Positions 1-10,960 of a stretch of DNA of 64,000 bases are shown here, piece after piece. The DNA is from Paraphysomonas bandaiensis. Its lineage: Eukaryota; Chrysophyceae. The DNA lies in assembly GCA_965644295.1 (NCBI GenBank), contig CBFFRP010000426.1:62001-126000 (forward strand). Direction: 5' to 3'. Every line of letters begins with the position of its first letter. Position 1 is the first letter of the stretch. The notes beneath the pieces are model-generated. The model was not told where the DNA came from. It saw only the letters and a list, made by a program, of their open reading frames with translations, and did no database searches. The position numbers were made by a program, and so were the translations under genes.

Positions 1-3000
1 TGGACGGCTCCTCCTCCTTCTTCTCTTGGAGATTTCCTAATGCCACTAGCCGAGCCTTGTACTTTACTATATTCCCTAGTATGTCTCGCTTCACCGTATG
101 CACATATTTCGCTCTAACTAATTTCACTCCGCTTGGAATTTTCACGATCTTCAAGACACGTCTTTTCAGCAATGATGTCTTCTCCACCATTCGAGCTTTT
201 CTCCATTGTTGATACTGTGGAGATCTCTCTGCCTCGGCATATGAATTTGGTATCTTGATATCTTCTGTCTCTGCATGGTTAAGATCAATATTATGCGCAT
301 CCGGTACTTCAACCATATTAATCTCTCCTAAAACTGACGCGTTTGCCAGTCTCCGCTGCAGCCGTTTGCGTCGGACCCGACCATCACCATCTAGTTCAAT
401 CGGTCGACGAGGTATATAAGAACCCGTACCTTGCTCATCCTGAGCACGCACATCGTGCGTTGTGGGAGGAGCCCCGCTCACAACCCCAGACTCATAGTCT
501 TCAGAGGTCTGCAACCTCACAGCTGTCTCCTGACAGGTTGGGTCAGGACTCTCCTGTAACCCTCCAGGTCTTCCCTGGTCCAGCACCCTGGCTGGCATAG
601 TACTCAGGGCGTCCCCCTTTCCTATATATCCGGTATTCCCGGGAGTTTCTGCAGTCATTCGCACTACGTCCTCGACGTGAATCGGCACCCGGTGCTCGAT
701 ATGCTTCCGACCTGCAGTTACCAGAGATCGATAGGCTACTATTACCCCCTTTCGTTCTACTACTCTCGTGGTCTTGTAGAGAAGACCATCCTCATCATCA
801 ATATGATATGTACCTTCTAAGCCCGCATAGTCAGACACAATTTTCGGTCTCTCGGCCTCCTTCACTCGAAGAGCATCTATCTCAGCGAAATAGCTCTCCG
901 AGCGTGACGGTATGGACTCATCAGTTAATACATGTACCGACGTGACGACCCTATCAGTCGCAGGTAGATATACATCATATCCTACCTTTTCATCTGAATA
1001 TCCTATCAGATATCCGATAAGGGCCTTGTCGTCCCAGTCTTTCCGTCGATCCGCCTTTGTAGTGAGGACATACGCACGACACCCCCATACTCTGAGATAT
1101 TTCAGGTTGGGAGCCTCACCAGTCAAAAATTCAAGAGGGGACATATACCCCTTCGCTGTCTTTGTAGGCAATCGAATTAATATGTACCTGGCTGCCATGT
1201 AGGCATCTAGCCAAAACTGTGAAGGCAATCCTGACTGAATCAGCATCGCTAATGTCATCTCACCACAGGTCCTGAATTTCCGCTCCTCAATCGCGTTCAT
1301 CTCAGGAGAGTCCGTAGAGCTCCACGTATGTTGATAGCAACCCTGTGACCTAAGATATTGTCGCAGCTCATCACATATTAGCTCCCCTGCTCCATCTGCA
1401 TGGTAATGATGCATTTCTAATTTGTACCTTTTCACATCTCCTTCAAAAATCTTCTTGAAAACCTGCAGTACCGATGACCCAGTCCTATGAACAAGCCCTT
1501 CCGACCAGAACATCCGACTGGCATGGTGTGTTAGTTTGAGCACATATATTTCCCCTCCTCGAGCTGGACAATTTAAGTATACTGCTATATCGGCCGAGAA
1601 ATTTGGACGAACGGAGTCCTCATCCTTTGTCCGAAAACTTACTCTGGTGATCTTCGCCCTGGCGCATACATCACATAGACACTGTTCTTTGGAAACACGT
1701 TTCGAGAGATGTTTTCGTTTCAGTCCAGTCCCAATAATTAGCATTCTTTTGTGGGCTTCTACCAACGCATGCTTGTTAAAATGACCCGCTCTCCTATGTA
1801 ACAGCTCCAGTTCATCCTCACCCGTACGGTCACTGAGATTTACTTCTGAATCACTGGATGTCGATACGTCTGGAAGCTCCAATAACTGCTGTGTTGGCAC
1901 AGCAGTCATTCCATTCTTCATAGGTCCCTCCAACACCAGCTCATCCGTATTTCTGTCATATATCTGTATACCATACCATACAGTAAATCGATATCCCATA
2001 TCGTTCAACTTCCGTCCAGAACAAAGACACCGATTTATCTGACTTGATACCTCAATGTTCTTCCATGCTCCACGGGAACCTACACTCGTGACGCATATCT
2101 CTGACCCTTTTTTCGAACCATTAATAACCTTTGATGTGTGCATATGACTATCAAGTATATTCACATCATTTATCAAAAACATTGATGACGAACAACAGGT
2201 ATCAATGTATGTATAGTGAATATCCTCATGCACACTACTGCATATATTCGTCTCATACACATTACATGACAAGTGATACTCTTCCTGTTGCTCGATCATA
2301 TTTGCTTCGTCTTCGTCAGACAAATCCGCTGGCTCTCCACGCCTGATGTTTTCAACTGTAAGTAGTCTTTTGTCTGGTTTCCTTCCATCTTGAAACCTCA
2401 CAGCCTTGCTCTTGCTTTGCGAGTACTTCTTTTTCGATGCTGGACAATCGATGGCAAGATGTTCCTTTGACTTACAATTTCTGCACCCAGTATATTCGGC
2501 ACTTCCAGGTCGCTGCCCTGTAATCTCTGTATCCTTCTTCATCGGCTTCTTCTTACCGTTGTTCTTCTTACGATGATCCCTCTCTCTGCGATATCGTTTC
2601 TTACTGTCTATCAGGTTCAGCTCCTCCACTCTTTTACGCTTCTTCTCCAACGCTTCCTTCCCAGCCATAGTATCATCATAGCCTTCTATCTTACGTGATA
2701 CAGTTACATAATTAACATCATCATCCATCAAGTATAATCCAACTCTCAGTTGAGCATACTCTTCATTGAGCAAGCCTTCTCGTAGTCGACTTGTTTTTGA
2801 TACCTCCGAGATATCCTGCTGCTGCTCCTGTAGTTCCTTCAGCAGTAGTTCGAACCGTAGTACGTAGTCCTTCGCCGTCTCCTCCGGACGCATACGGAAA
2901 GAACCATATTGAGTTAAGAGGTCACTGATCCTATTTTGCTTCCCTCCAGCAAAACACTTCTTCAACTCATCAATCATTACATGTGTTTTGAACCTGTTTA

Positions 3001-3349
3001 CACCACTCCCTTCTGCCTTGAACGCTTTGTGGGTAAGATGGAATTTACGCAGCGCTTTCGGGGAATGCTGCACCGCATCCCTGCAGTAAGAATAAGCTAT
3101 GGCGTTCGCCTTCCAATACCTCTTCACAGCCTGTCTGTACGCCTTCTCCTCCATCAACGTAAGTGGCTGCTCCCCGAAGTCGCTCTCCTTAGGTGGCAGT
3201 TCCACCGCTACCTCGCTTTGTTCCTTCCTCATAAGGAATGTCTCGAAGTCCTCAATCCATTGTTCAACGTTAGTCTCGTTGAACTGAGGAACTACTCCTC
3301 TATCCTCCTTCTCTCCTCCTCGCTCGCTACCATGTTGGGAAATGCTCAT
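1..3349 (-). CDS. Ty1/copia Gag-Pol polyprotein, partial (runs off left edge)
   Basis: One uninterrupted minus-strand frame of about 1116 codons starts at the ATG at 3349 and is still open at base 1. Visible domains in order are Gag (about 1-280); a CCHC zinc knuckle C-X2-C-X4-H-X4-C near residue 289; a possible protease site near 381 reading IDTCCSSS instead of the usual D-S/T-G; the HHCC zinc site of the integrase (about 516-560, ending CLCDVCARAK); the integrase core with candidate D near 587, D near 649 (HADGAGE) and E near 685 (PEMNAIEE); and the start of a copia-type reverse transcriptase (KYKARLVALGN) near the edge. The order PR-IN-RT is that of Ty1/copia. No stop or frameshift is visible, so it may be a young copy. 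It belongs to a different lineage from the copia element at 34.5 kb. Confidence 0.9.
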   Translation of the reverse strand, partial: MSISQHGSERGGEKEDRGVVPQFNETNVEQWIEDFETFLMRKEQSEVAVELPPKESDFGEQPLTLMEEKAYRQAVKRYWKANAIAYSYCRDAVQHSPKALRKFHLTHKAFKAEGSGVNRFKTHVMIDELKKCFAGGKQNRISDLLTQYGSFRMRPEETAKDYVLRFELLLKELQEQQQDISEVSKTSRLREGLLNEEYAQLRVGLYLMDDDVNYVTVSRKIEGYDDTMAGKEALEKKRKRVEELNLIDSKKRYRRERDHRKKNNGKKKPMKKDTEITGQRPGSAEYTGCRNCKSKEHLAIDCPASKKKYSQSKSKAVRFQDGRKPDKRLLTVENIRRGEPADLSDEDEANMIEQQEEYHLSCNVYETNICSSVHEDIHYTYIDTCCSSSMFLINDVNILDSHMHTSKVINGSKKGSEICVTSVGSRGAWKNIEVSSQINRCLCSGRKLNDMGYRFTVWYGIQIYDRNTDELVLEGPMKNGMTAVPTQQLLELPDVSTSSDSEVNLSDRTGEDELELLHRRAGHFNKHALVEAHKRMLIIGTGLKRKHLSKRVSKEQCLCDVCARAKITRVSFRTKDEDSVRPNFSADIAVYLNCPARGGEIYVLKLTHHASRMFWSEGLVHRTGSSVLQVFKKIFEGDVKRYKLEMHHYHADGAGELICDELRQYLRSQGCYQHTWSSTDSPEMNAIEERKFRTCGEMTLAMLIQSGLPSQFWLDAYMAARYILIRLPTKTAKGYMSPLEFLTGEAPNLKYLRVWGCRAYVLTTKADRRKDWDDKALIGYLIGYSDEKVGYDVYLPATDRVVTSVHVLTDESIPSRSESYFAEIDALRVKEAERPKIVSDYAGLEGTYHIDDEDGLLYKTTRVVERKGVIVAYRSLVTAGRKHIEHRVPIHVEDVVRMTAETPGNTGYIGKGDALSTMPARVLDQGRPGGLQESPDPTCQETAVRLQTSEDYESGVVSGAPPTTHDVRAQDEQGTGSYIPRRPIELDGDGRVRRKRLQRRLANASVLGEINMVEVPDAHNIDLNHAETEDIKIPNSYAEAERSPQYQQWRKARMVEKTSLLKRRVLKIVKIPSGVKLVRAKYVHTVKRDILGNIVKYKARLVALGNLQEKKEEEPS

Positions 3350-3934
3350 TTTACTTAGATCAAAGAGAGATTAAGTTGTTAGACTAGATAGATTTATTAA
3401 TATCGTTTACACGAATTGTGTTAAACAACACAAGCTCGTTTTGTGCCATGCATAAATCACTACTTCTGTAGACCTTTCGCTACTAAACATATCTTGAAAG
3501 AGCAAACTATTTCAGTTTTCTCAATATCATAACAGCATCTACACATCACCATACTTCACTGTATTCTCGTACATTGTCTTCAAGTACCACATTGAATATA
3601 CTAGGATACAGTCCATATTCTAATAACATCAGCCTACTGAGGAGTAGGGAGTAGGTACCAAGCCTCACAGAACTCAACCCAAATTTTAAAGTTCGCTATC
3701 AGTTATTCTTACTACTATAGATATACGCTCTAATTAGACAGCTTGACAATAATATAGTCTGCCATCTATAATTTTTCACAACGCTATCACAGCTAAACCA
3801 TTTGTACAAACCCGGTACAAACGAGTTTAGCTATCTACACAGTATTGCACCTTTCTACAAACTTGCATGGTTACCGAGACATGTTGTATTTCATCATAAT
3901 GCGACTCAAGTACTCCAGTTCTATTCAATCAGAT
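3350..3934 (-). other. Presumed 5' leader/LTR of the copia element and 3' flank of the Cys-rich gene
   Basis: No gene is seen. The part next to 3349 must hold the untranslated leader and probably the 5' LTR of the minus-strand copia element, but the second LTR lies outside the window so the ends cannot be fixed. At 3627-3650 there is a block (CATCAGCCTACTGAGGAGTA) that recurs at about 10748-10772, also downstream of a Cys-rich gene copy. Confidence 0.4.
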
Positions 3935-4963
3935 TTATGCTTTGTCTATAACACAGTAACAGGCGCTCTTTTTTTCCATTATGCGGCACTCACATCCATA
4001 CTTGAAACCCTGGCAACATATGCAATCCCTACATTCAGGATAAAACATATCGGGATCAAACGATTGTTCAGTTTTCTCTGACTCTTGAGCACTAGAGGTA
4101 GTCGACGGAATTGCATCACCAGAGCCACTGGATGCACATGCTGTAGATGATGTCTGCGTGTTCGACATAGATCCCTTCTCTGTCGACTTGCCTACTACAG
4201 GATGGGTAGTATCGGGGTCAATCGATTGTTTAGTTTTCTCTGACACTTGGGCACTAGAGGTAGTTGACGGAATTGCATCACCAGAGCCACTGGATGCACA
4301 TGCTGTGGATGACGTCTGCGTATTCGAAGTAGATCCCTTCTCAGACGATTGGTCGGATTGAGATGTGGGTTTGTCCACCACAGGATGGGTAGATGGAGCT
4401 TGCTGGTGAGCGGGTACCCCTGAAGTGCAGCTACAGCTAGTCACTCCTCCCACACAGCATTTACAGCCATGTTTGTAGCCATTGCAACATGTACAGTCTC
4501 GGCACTCAGGAAACCAGAACTCGGATGCATATGCAGACAAAACACCATTGTCAGATGGCAAAGCTCCTGTTGAAGGGGGTCTTAGATCTGAATGTTCATG
4601 ATATTCCTGATATTCCTCATATTCCTCATTGTTATCCTGATGTAGTTCGTCAAGTGCCTATATCATACTCATATCTCATATGTGACGGTGCAGTAGTCAA
4701 GAACACACCTTATCGATCTCATCTAAATTAGCATAATCTGTTTCATCAAGCTGATCATATCCTTCATCATAGTACTCATATCCACCTCCGTACATAGCAT
4801 GATATTGTTCTGGGGTCATATACACTGGCTGACCACACTCATCATACGCCTGCTGATAGGGACTATAGTTGTAACCGCCCTGGGCGTCATACATACCATA
4901 TCCATACTCATATTGATTGGGGAAATATCCTCGACCTTGATTGTTGTAATTTCTTCCACTCAT
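3935..4963 (-). CDS. Cys-rich repeat protein, copy A (2 exons)
   Basis: Exon 1 is 4709-4963 and exon 2 is 3935-4657. The 51-nt GT-AG intron (4658-4708) keeps the frame and gives 325 aa. The N-terminus is Tyr/Gly-rich (MSGRNYNNQGRG, GGGYEYYDEGYDQ). Then come an acidic Tyr-rich stretch, a Cys cluster (ECRDCTCCNGYKHGCKCC), a Ser/Thr linker present as two partial copies, and a second Cys cluster ending near the C-terminus. There is no signal peptide or membrane segment. The CC, CXC and CXXCC spacing resembles metallothionein-like metal-binding modules, but I recognise no family. It is a paralogue of 10936-12885, with which it shares exon structure, intron and upstream sequence. Function unknown. 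Confidence 0.75.
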
Positions 4964-5267
4964 ATTGCTGTATTAAGAGATAAATGTATCAATGTACCAT
5001 GAGAATTACTGCCTATAATCCTCTATATATATACGGCACTTGTATACGTGCAGTTCCGGAGTACCAGAGCAGAGTGTACAGACATATAGAGTACTGGTAT
5101 ATACCTATACATATCGCGAATATGATGTCCAGAAAAATCAACAACTTTCTTCTTAATTTTCAGTTTTTACTCTACCGTTACTATTGAAGATATGGATTTC
5201 CATCTCCACAAAGGATGCTCTTTTTTTGTCATATCAAATAGTAGTGTCATATAGTATATCTAGATAC

Positions 5268-5268
<1 letters not shown>
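4964..5268. other. Upstream block of copy A, shared with copy B
   Basis: Non-coding. It is clearly homologous to 12886-13170, starting with an identical stretch around AAGAGATAAATGTATCAATG just upstream of the start codon and again at AATGTCCAGAAAAATCAAC. It is therefore part of the same segmental duplication as the gene, and its first about 60 bases probably include the promoter/5' UTR. Confidence 0.6.
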
Positions 5269-5300
<32 letters not shown>

Positions 5301-6035
5301 TGTATGTATGTATGTATGTATGTATGTATGTATGTATGTATGTATGTATGTATGTATGTATGTATGTATGTATGTATGTATGTATGTATGTATGTATGTA
5401 TGTATGTATGTATGTATGTATGTATGTATGTATGTATGTATGTATGTATGTATGTATGTATGTATGTATGTATGTATGTATGTATGTATGTATGTATGTA
5501 TGTATGTATGTATGTATGTATGTATGTATGTATGTATGTATGTATGTATGTATGTATGTATGTATGTATGTATGTATGTATGTATGTATGTATGTATGTA
5601 TGTATGTATGTATGTATGTATGTATGTATGTATGTATGTATGTATGTATGTATGTATGTATGTATGTATGTATGTATGTATGTATGTATGTATGTATGTA
5701 TGTATGTATGTATGTATGTATGTATGTATGTATGTATGTATGTATGTATGTATGTATGTATGTATGTTGTGTGTATGTATGTATTATGTATGTATGTATG
5801 TATGTATGTATGTATGGAGACGTTTTTCGACAAAGTGGACCAGCCCTCCACTTATCGGACTGTATTTGGTCCCACTCGAAATAAAAAATACTCATTTTGA
5901 CTACAATTTCAAAGCTCTACACTCATGTTCCATACGAAAAAACACAATACAAAAAAATAAAGTGGGACCAGACTGGTCCGCTTTGTCGAAAAAAGTCTCT
6001 ATGTATGTATGTATGTATGGATGTATGTATGTATG

Positions 6036-6067
<32 letters not shown>

Positions 6068-6093
6068 TGTATGTATGTATGTATGTATGTATG

Positions 6094-6124
<31 letters not shown>

Positions 6125-7586
6125 GTATGTATGTATGTATGTATGTATGTATGTATGTATGTATGTATGTATGTATGTATGTATGTATGTATGTATGTAT
6201 GTATGTATGTATGTATGTATGTATGTATGTATGTATGTATTTTTTTATGTATGTATGTATGTATGTATGTATGTATGTATGTATGTATGTATGTTGTGTG
6301 TATGTATGTATTATGTATGTATGTATGTATGTATGTATGTATGTATGTATGTATGTATGTATGTATGTATGTATGTATGTATGTATGTATGTATGTATGT
6401 ATGTATGTATGTATGTATGTATGTATGTATGTATGTATGTATGTATGTATGTATGTATGTATGTATGTATGTATGTATGTATGTATGTATGTATGTATGT
6501 ATGTATGTATGTATGTATGTATGTATGTTGTGTGTATGTATGTATTATGTATGTATGTATGTATGTATGTATGTATGTATGTATGTATGTATGTATGTAT
6601 GTATGTATGTATGTATGTATGTATGTATGTATGTATGTATGTATGTATGTATGTATGTATGTATGTATGTATGTATGTATGTATGTATGTTGTGTGTATG
6701 TATGTATTATGTATGTATGTATGTATGTATGTATGGATGTATGGATGTATGGATGTATGGATGTATGGATGTATGGATGTATGTATGTATGTATGTATGT
6801 ATGTATGTATGTATGTATGTATGTATGTATGTATGTATGTATGTATGTATGTATGTATGTATGTATGTATGTATGTATGTATGTATGTATGTATGTATGT
6901 ATGTATGTATGTATGTATGTATGTATGTATGTATGTATGTATGTATGTATGTATGTATGTATGTATGTATGTATGTATGTATGTATGTATGTATGTATGT
7001 ATGTATGTATGTATGTATGTATGTATGTATGTATGTATGTATGTATGTATGTATGTATGTATGTATGTATGTATGTATGTATGTTGTGTGTATGTATGTA
7101 TGTATGTATGTATGTATGTATGTATGTATGTATGTATGTATGTATGTATGTATGTATGTATGTATGTATGTATGTATGTATGTATGTATGTATGTATGTA
7201 TGTATGTATGTATGTATGTATGTATGTATGTATGTATGTATGTATGTATGTATGTATGTATGTATGTATGTATGTATGTATGTATGTATGTATGTATGTA
7301 TGTATGTTGTGTGTATGTATGTATTATGTATGTATGTATGTATGTATGTATGTATGTATGTATGTATGTATGTATGTATGTATGTATGTATGTATGTATG
7401 TATGTATGTATGTATGTATGTATGTATGTATGTATGTATGTATGTATGTATGTATGTATGTATGTATGTATGGATGTATGTGTGTATGGATGTATGGATG
7501 TATGGATGTATGGATGTATGGATGTATGGATGTATGGATGTATGGATGTATGGATGTATGGATGTATGGATGTATGTATGTATGTA
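5269..7586. repeat. (TATG)n microsatellite array, about 2.3 kb
   Basis: Almost pure TATG tetranucleotides, interrupted by a 183-bp unrelated element (5817-5999). A recurrent module, TTGTGTGTATGTATGTATTA, occurs near 5767, 6294, 6530, 6690 and 7306. Runs of TATGGATG octamers lie at about 6733-6780 and 7470-7572. The recurrence of the same interruption suggests that longer blocks were duplicated. The long (MYVC)n or (IHTY)n open frames here arise because TATG has no stop in any frame; they are not genes. Confidence 0.97.
5817..5999. mobile_element. Non-autonomous TIR element (MITE-like) inside the TATG array
   Basis: 183 bp of unique sequence sit in the array. The left end GAGACGTTTTTCGACAAAG and the right end, read on the other strand (GAGACTTTTTTCGACAAAG), match at 24 of the first 27 positions. 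The target duplication cannot be read because both flanks are TATG repeat. It has no coding capacity, and no second copy was seen in the window. Confidence 0.7.
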
Positions 7587-7640
7587 ACATCACCTATACA
7601 AGGGCGCATATGAACTTTACATGCATGCATGTGTCAAGGA
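7587..7640 (+). repeat. Duplicated block also found at 13211-13268
   Basis: Sequence from ACATCACCTATACAAGGGCG to AAGGAAATTTA is nearly identical to 13211-13268. It marks the far end of the segmental duplication that includes the Cys-rich gene and the TATG tract. Confidence 0.85.
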
Positions 7641-7903
7641 AATTTAACGTGATCGACAAACTATTTGTTTTTGCCACTACTGCTGATATAAAGAACGTGG
7701 AGGAACAATTAGCTCTTCCCTTTGGAAAGAGGGGAAATACCGTCATCTTAGGTATGTATGAAGTAATTACGTGTTGGCCGAAATATTATGTGAAGTATTT
7801 AGGTGTCAATGAAATAACGACTATGAGAAGACGTAGCGTTGCGAGCGCATCCATTTCACGAAATAGTGCACTCGCAGTAGCGAAAGGGCATGTGAATAAG
7901 TGA
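7610..7903 (+). CDS. Small two-exon hypothetical protein
   Basis: Exon 1 is 7610-7751 and exon 2 is 7803-7903. The 51-nt intron (7752-7802) has good GT and AG ends and removing it keeps an open frame of 80 aa (LPFGKRGNTVILGVNEITTMRR at the junction region). I recognise no family. The start is doubtful: the first about 30 nt lie in the block duplicated at 13.2 kb, where the same sequence is upstream DNA of V-ATPase D, so a downstream start or an unseen upstream exon is possible. Confidence 0.35.
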   Translation: MNFTCMHVSRKFNVIDKLFVFATTADIKNVEEQLALPFGKRGNTVILGMYEVITCWPKYYVKYLGVNEITTMRRRSVASASISRNSALAVAKGHVNK

Positions 7904-8802
7904 TAGTTACATTTTATGCAATAGAGTTTTAAGGTTTAGTGCAGAGATTATCTCACGTATATGATTTATTTCTGAATATCATTGATAGGTTGGATTTCAT
8001 ATCATGTAAGATTGTACATTAGTATGCTCGGACATACGAGTTTATAGATATGTGGCTACATATGAGATTGTCATTATAATTACTGCATATTCGTAACAAT
8101 TATATATCTTTGCAATTGCTCTACTACCTTGATTAACATTAGAATTTTCCGCTATCCCCATTTTCTTTCAATAAGTGTTTAACTACCTGAAGTGGGCCCA
8201 ACATAATGCTCGAAATAGCACCGGGAAATATGAAAATATAAACATTCTACTTCAATATGAATTCTACTTCAATAAGCGGTTCAAAACAGAAACCGTTTGC
8301 ATAAGGAAGTATATAGTCATTAGAAAGCACAAGAGACATTATTATATTACACAATGTTAGGGAAGCCAGAATGATGAGTACATACTGCATGCATATAGAT
8401 ACTCTCCTATATATTATATATTACTCTATTGTTCTTAAGTTTTTACAATAGAAGACCATTACTATTATTTATTTTTAATGCTGATATCGATAAAACTCGG
8501 TAGCGCGATTGAAGAGTTGGTAAAGATATACATAGTCAACTCTTTCATTGTACCCAAGTGCATGAACATAACGAAAATAATCCACAAATTCACCTACTGT
8601 AAGGTTAGCACTATATAATATTCTCAGACTACCACATTGGCACATACACCTGGTAGGCCACTACATAGCTACTCTAAATCAACGGAGGCTTTCATCCGTG
8701 CCACTGCAACTCGAAATTGTAACGAGCGAGTATACGTAGAATTATTCGCCACCAGTCGAGCCCAAGGCAACCTCTTTTCGGGTACAGTAATCTCTTCTAC
8801 AG
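7904..8802. other. No recognisable gene
   Basis: AT-rich sequence with no supported gene. I looked here for the missing first exon of the VIT-like transporter (a membrane segment with a DGxxTTFA-type motif) and found none. Confidence 0.5.
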
Positions 8803-9525
8803 GGTCTGGTCTAAGTCCTGATGTTGTAATATTGATGGGAGTCGCCAATTTACTGGCCGACGGGATATCCATGGGGCTGGGAGACTATCTTTCGGAAAAA
8901 GCGGAGAATAGGTTCGTGAAACACGAGAGAGATCGTGAAATGTGGTACGTATAATAAGAAATTAATAGTTAACTGCAAATGTTAATTTCAAATATAGGGA
9001 GACCAATAACTTCTTAGATGGCGAGATAAAGGAGATGATCGAAATATATATGAACAAGGGCCTTTCCGAAGAGGATGCTTCACTTATCATAAACACAATG
9101 GTCAAATATAAAGACTTTTTTGTGGACCACATGATAGTTATGGAACTTGGCTTAATGCCAGTGGAGGATGAAGATGATGCATGGAAAAAAGGTCTTGTGA
9201 CCTTTTTTTCGTTCCTCTTATTTGGGTCTGTCCCAGTACTGATATATATCATCCTCCGCGGTGTAGAGTACGGGGACACAAACATCGATGTTACATTTTT
9301 GTTGGCTATAGGAGGGACCCTATTGACAATATTTGTTTTGGGGGTAGCTCAAGGGGTGGTTACCAATCAAAATGTATGGATGAGGTATGGTTCCTATACT
9401 CGATATCTTCTATATGACGTAACTTTTTTATGCTAAGTGGACTTTCAATGCTCCTCAACGGAGGTCTTGCTGCAACTGTGTCATATCTAGCAGGATACCT
9501 TCTGGATCAGTTTCTAGATATTTAA
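8803..9525 (+). CDS. VIT1/CCC1-family iron/manganese transporter, N-terminus missing
   Basis: Three exons fit: 8803-8944, 8998-9384 and 9438-9525, with introns of 53 nt each. The protein reads GLSPDVVILMGVANLLADGISMGLGDYLS, the signature of the second membrane helix of vacuolar iron transporters. An acidic cytoplasmic helical region follows (GLSEEDASLIINTMVKYKDF), then two membrane segments around FFSFLLFGSVPVLIYIIL and FLLAIGGTLLTIFVLG, and a C-terminal helix (GLSMLLNGGLAATVSYLAG). Family members move Fe2+/Mn2+ into vacuole-like compartments. The first helix, expected before GLSP, is not found upstream of the acceptor at 8801-8802. Either a distant exon was missed or the gene is truncated. 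Confidence 0.75.
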
Positions 9526-10935
9526 ATGTATCTTATGTTGTCGATATGAGCTAATTACTTCTATATTAGCTGTGCGATTCTCTTTAGTTGTCGAGTTAAA
9601 TCATTGCATAATATCGTCTGTCTTATCTCTATTCTGTTTTGAATTTAGCGAGGACTAATTGTGAAATAGTTAGGAAACTGCATCGTGTGATCGTGTGATG
9701 CACAGATATCTGTTAGTCGCTTAAAAGCGATGTGTCTGCCATTACAATATATACTTCTTGTTTCTTAGTTGTTATCTTATGTGAGCTGTAGCGCCTGAAA
9801 TTTATGCACACCACGATATTCATATTAGCCTAATAGTGTGTATTGGAACTTATTGGTATACAATGCATCTACACGTATAACTCACGAAATCGGAATCACA
9901 ATCATGGTGTCGGGACCCGTGTGTGTTCTATCTCAAGTAGTTTTGTACCCCGTTTTATAGTACAGCAGTACGGGGCACTGAAAGTATTTAGGTTTGGCGG
10001 TGTTATATATGATGGTGCGATGGCTCTCTTCTCCCCATTTATCACTTTTGATCATGCTGATGAGTTGCCAAATTTGCAATGGGTAAAGCTTGCTATGCGG
10101 GAGAGCTATTGTAAAGGTTTATGCCTCATTATCGACAAAATGAGCGTGACAAGTGGGTTCCCGTGACCTGTAGAAAAGCGGAGAGTTTATGTCTCGAGGT
10201 TATTGAAGATGGCGCAAGCAAGCAGTATGCCTATTAGTATTGGAGGGGAGAAAAGCATTTGAAATGCGCAGTGAAAGTTCAGTCCGAGTACGTCGTTGAT
10301 TCATGTGCTGATTTACAGCATGAAACCGTGTTTGAAATGGAAAAAGAAGACCATGCAGGTGAGGTAGTGGATATGCTCGACTTACTGAGCAATGCTCTCA
10401 GTCGTGGTAAAAAGAGAAATGCATCAGAAATGGCTTTAAGCTCCAGAGACCCCCGATAGTATCAGGTAATAAGTAGTGGTACTAGAGTAGTAGAGTAGTA
10501 GAGTGTGTAGCTGGAGTACTATTGGGCTGTTGAGTAATAATCAGTTCATTCATTGGGGTACAGTTATTGCTTTTCTGTTACATGCGCAAGCAATAATGAG
10601 AACTAGATGGTACTGTAATGAACTATAAGATTAGGTGAAATTTATATATGCTCAAGATTTGTCGTTAATTTGCAGCAAACGCATGCATGTGTATGTATGT
10701 ATATATATTCGCTTTATTGGTGTTGGTTGTCCTGGACCCACCATCACATCAGCCTACTGAGGAGTAGGTATAGCACTATCAATGTTTGTGAGAGGTTGAG
10801 CAGAGCTAAGATTGTTACGACTACATTTTTGCAAGCGAATGACACCTAGACACTTCTATCAATTAAATCTAAAATCTATCAATAGAATTAAAGGCAATTA
10901 ATTGCATTGCCAATAATTGGATGCTTGATTAGTAC
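9526..10935 (+). other. Intergenic, with two weak open frames
   Basis: Frames 9843-10166 (107 aa, with FGGVIYDGAMALFSPFITFD) and 10259-10459 (66 aa, with EKEDHAGEVVDMLDLLSNAL) have a protein-like composition and may be pieces of one interrupted gene, but no convincing splice joins them and I recognise no family. The rest, including 10745-10772 (a block shared with 3627-3650) and the AT-rich 10877-10955, is non-coding. Confidence 0.3.
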
Positions 10936-10960
10936 TTAGTAATAATTATTATTGTCGGCT
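10877..10960. repeat. AT-rich interspersed repeat remnant
   Basis: Similar to 14833-14885 (GGCAATAATTGGGTGCATGATTA type) and built from CAATTAATTG-like words that are also typical of the hAT-type elements at 14.5, 30.5 and 41.6-42.4 kb. It overlaps the 3' end of the Cys-rich gene copy B. Confidence 0.5.

Noticed and set aside
343-3358. Several plus-strand frames of 60-140 aa
   Set aside because: They lie antisense to the intact copia Gag-Pol frame on the minus strand.
5184-7903. Very long open frames of repeated MYVC or IHTY on both strands
   Set aside because: A TATG tetranucleotide repeat has no stop codon in any frame, so these frames follow from the microsatellite alone. The same holds for 33.7-34.2 kb, 39.1 kb and 59.1-59.8 kb.
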